NCBI GenBank assembly: GCA_958420075.1
Contig: CATZIM010000113.1
Coordinates: 1-6,244, forward strand
Direction of reading: 5' to 3'
Origin: an uncultured Clostridia bacterium
GTDB taxonomy: Bacteria > Bacillota > Clostridia > Lachnospirales > Anaerotignaceae
Length of the DNA: 6,244 nt
The notes below the pieces were generated by a model. That model was not told the DNA's origin, made no database searches, and saw only the letters and a list, made by a program, of their open reading frames with translations. Positions 5,634 to 6,244 of the stretch are shown one piece after another (the first letter of the stretch is position 1; each line of letters starts with the position of its first letter). The translations under genes and the position numbers were made by a program.

Positions 5634-6244
5634 TTACTCTAAAAAGTGAACCATATCCGCAGAAATATGAACGGTTTTTGTAGATGCGTCCCAATCAATT
5701 TTACCATTTTCCCACAACATCACCATATCACGCAGAGGCAGGAATACACGTCCATCTTTGATTTCCAATGGTGTATTCAGTATAAGTTTATCGCCATTTC
5801 TCTGGGCTTCTTTTTCTCCAGCAGTCAAGCGATATGTTGTCATGCCGCACAAAATCAAAGCTGTTTTTGACTGTCCATCCCAAACCACTTTTTTCTGTAC
5901 TTCTTCCGGCAGATTTTCCACCAAAGCACGCATGGGAAGCATAGTGTACCCTGCATCGTTGATATATGCAGGTACATCCAGTGGATAGGATTTTCCATTG
6001 ATCTGCATAGTGTCCGCACCAATGGTCACATCTATGGTGCAAGGAATCATTTCCAGCTGATTTTTATAATTGACACTGTGATATAATGAAATCAAATCCT
6101 GTACCAATAATTGATTTTCGCTTTCAGCAAAAAGATTATCGGCATACTGGCTTCCCCCTAAAGCCACCAGAGAAATACTTTTACCATCTTTTCTTTCTCC
6201 ATCATATACCACATTCAATTCTAACAAATCCTTTGTCACAGGTA
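5634..6244 (-). CDS. Copper-amine-oxidase-N-type (stalk) domain protein, C-terminal part
   Basis: The visible 202 residues are the C-terminal end of a longer protein; the frame stays open past the right edge, and a GTG at 6239 is not a convincing start. From about residue 70 to 195 it fits the copper amine oxidase N-terminal-like ('stalk') domain common in secreted clostridial proteins. Visible elements are 'INGKSYPLDVPAYI', 'TMLPMRALVENL', 'VVWDGQSKTALI', then 'LEIKDGRVFLPLRDM' and 'IDWDASTKTVHI': two LP-x-R strands each followed by a W-D turn. These domains are thought to be surface or wall-associated modules and carry no oxidase active site by themselves. The upstream part (about 1-65, including 'VVYDGERKDGKSISLVALGG') I cannot assign. 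The gene ends with two stops in a row (TAA TAG). The signal peptide, any catalytic domain and the promoter would be outside the window. Secretion is inferred from the family. Confidence 0.8.
   Translation of the reverse strand, partial: PVTKDLLELNVVYDGERKDGKSISLVALGGSQYADNLFAESENQLLVQDLISLYHSVNYKNQLEMIPCTIDVTIGADTMQINGKSYPLDVPAYINDAGYTMLPMRALVENLPEEVQKKVVWDGQSKTALILCGMTTYRLTAGEKEAQRNGDKLILNTPLEIKDGRVFLPLRDMVMLWENGKIDWDASTKTVHISADMVHFLE

Overview
The window looks like chromosomal DNA of an anaerobic Gram-positive bacterium of the class Clostridia (Lachnospirales-like). The base composition is moderately low in GC, ribosome binding sites are strong and purine-rich, and terminators are classical stem plus T-tract. 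The protein families also fit: an ECF sigma factor paired with a DUF4179 membrane protein, and a protein with a copper-amine-oxidase-N-type ('stalk') domain. The species cannot be named from sequence alone.

Layout. At the left edge, on the + strand, is the C-terminal end of a GntR/FadR-type transcriptional regulator (FCD ligand domain, to 296). It converges on everything else, which is on the - strand, and the two directions share a bidirectional terminator at 317-355. Read in the direction of transcription (right to left), the - strand holds: (1) the C-terminal part of a stalk-domain protein entering from beyond the right edge (5634-6244); (2) an unrecognised 302-residue protein with YD-like motifs 25 bases downstream of it (4700-5608), followed by a terminator; (3) a first sigma/DUF4179 cassette (sigma 3990-4526, membrane partner 2567-4000) with its own promoter and terminator; (4) a second, paralogous cassette (sigma 1851-2387, partner 395-1861), also with its own promoter, ending at the shared terminator.

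How it works together. Each cassette codes for an ECF sigma factor and a single-pass membrane protein that is probably its anti-sigma/sensor. In both, the partner's start codon overlaps the sigma stop by 11 bases, and the partner's ribosome binding site lies inside the last sigma codons. Both sigma genes are preceded, at nearly the same distance, by the same bipartite element: CTGTCA, 18 bases, CGAATAGTA, with an A-rich tract upstream. Almost nothing else in the two leaders matches. I infer this is the ECF promoter and that the two sigma factors activate themselves and probably each other. The sigma proteins are about 77% identical by my count. The partners are nearly identical in and around the membrane segment but have clearly diverged extracellular regions, which suggests duplicated sensing branches that may feed one promoter type.

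This tandem duplicated signalling module is the most interesting content. I see no CRISPR array, tRNA, rRNA or insertion sequence, and no gene-free stretch longer than about 180 bases.
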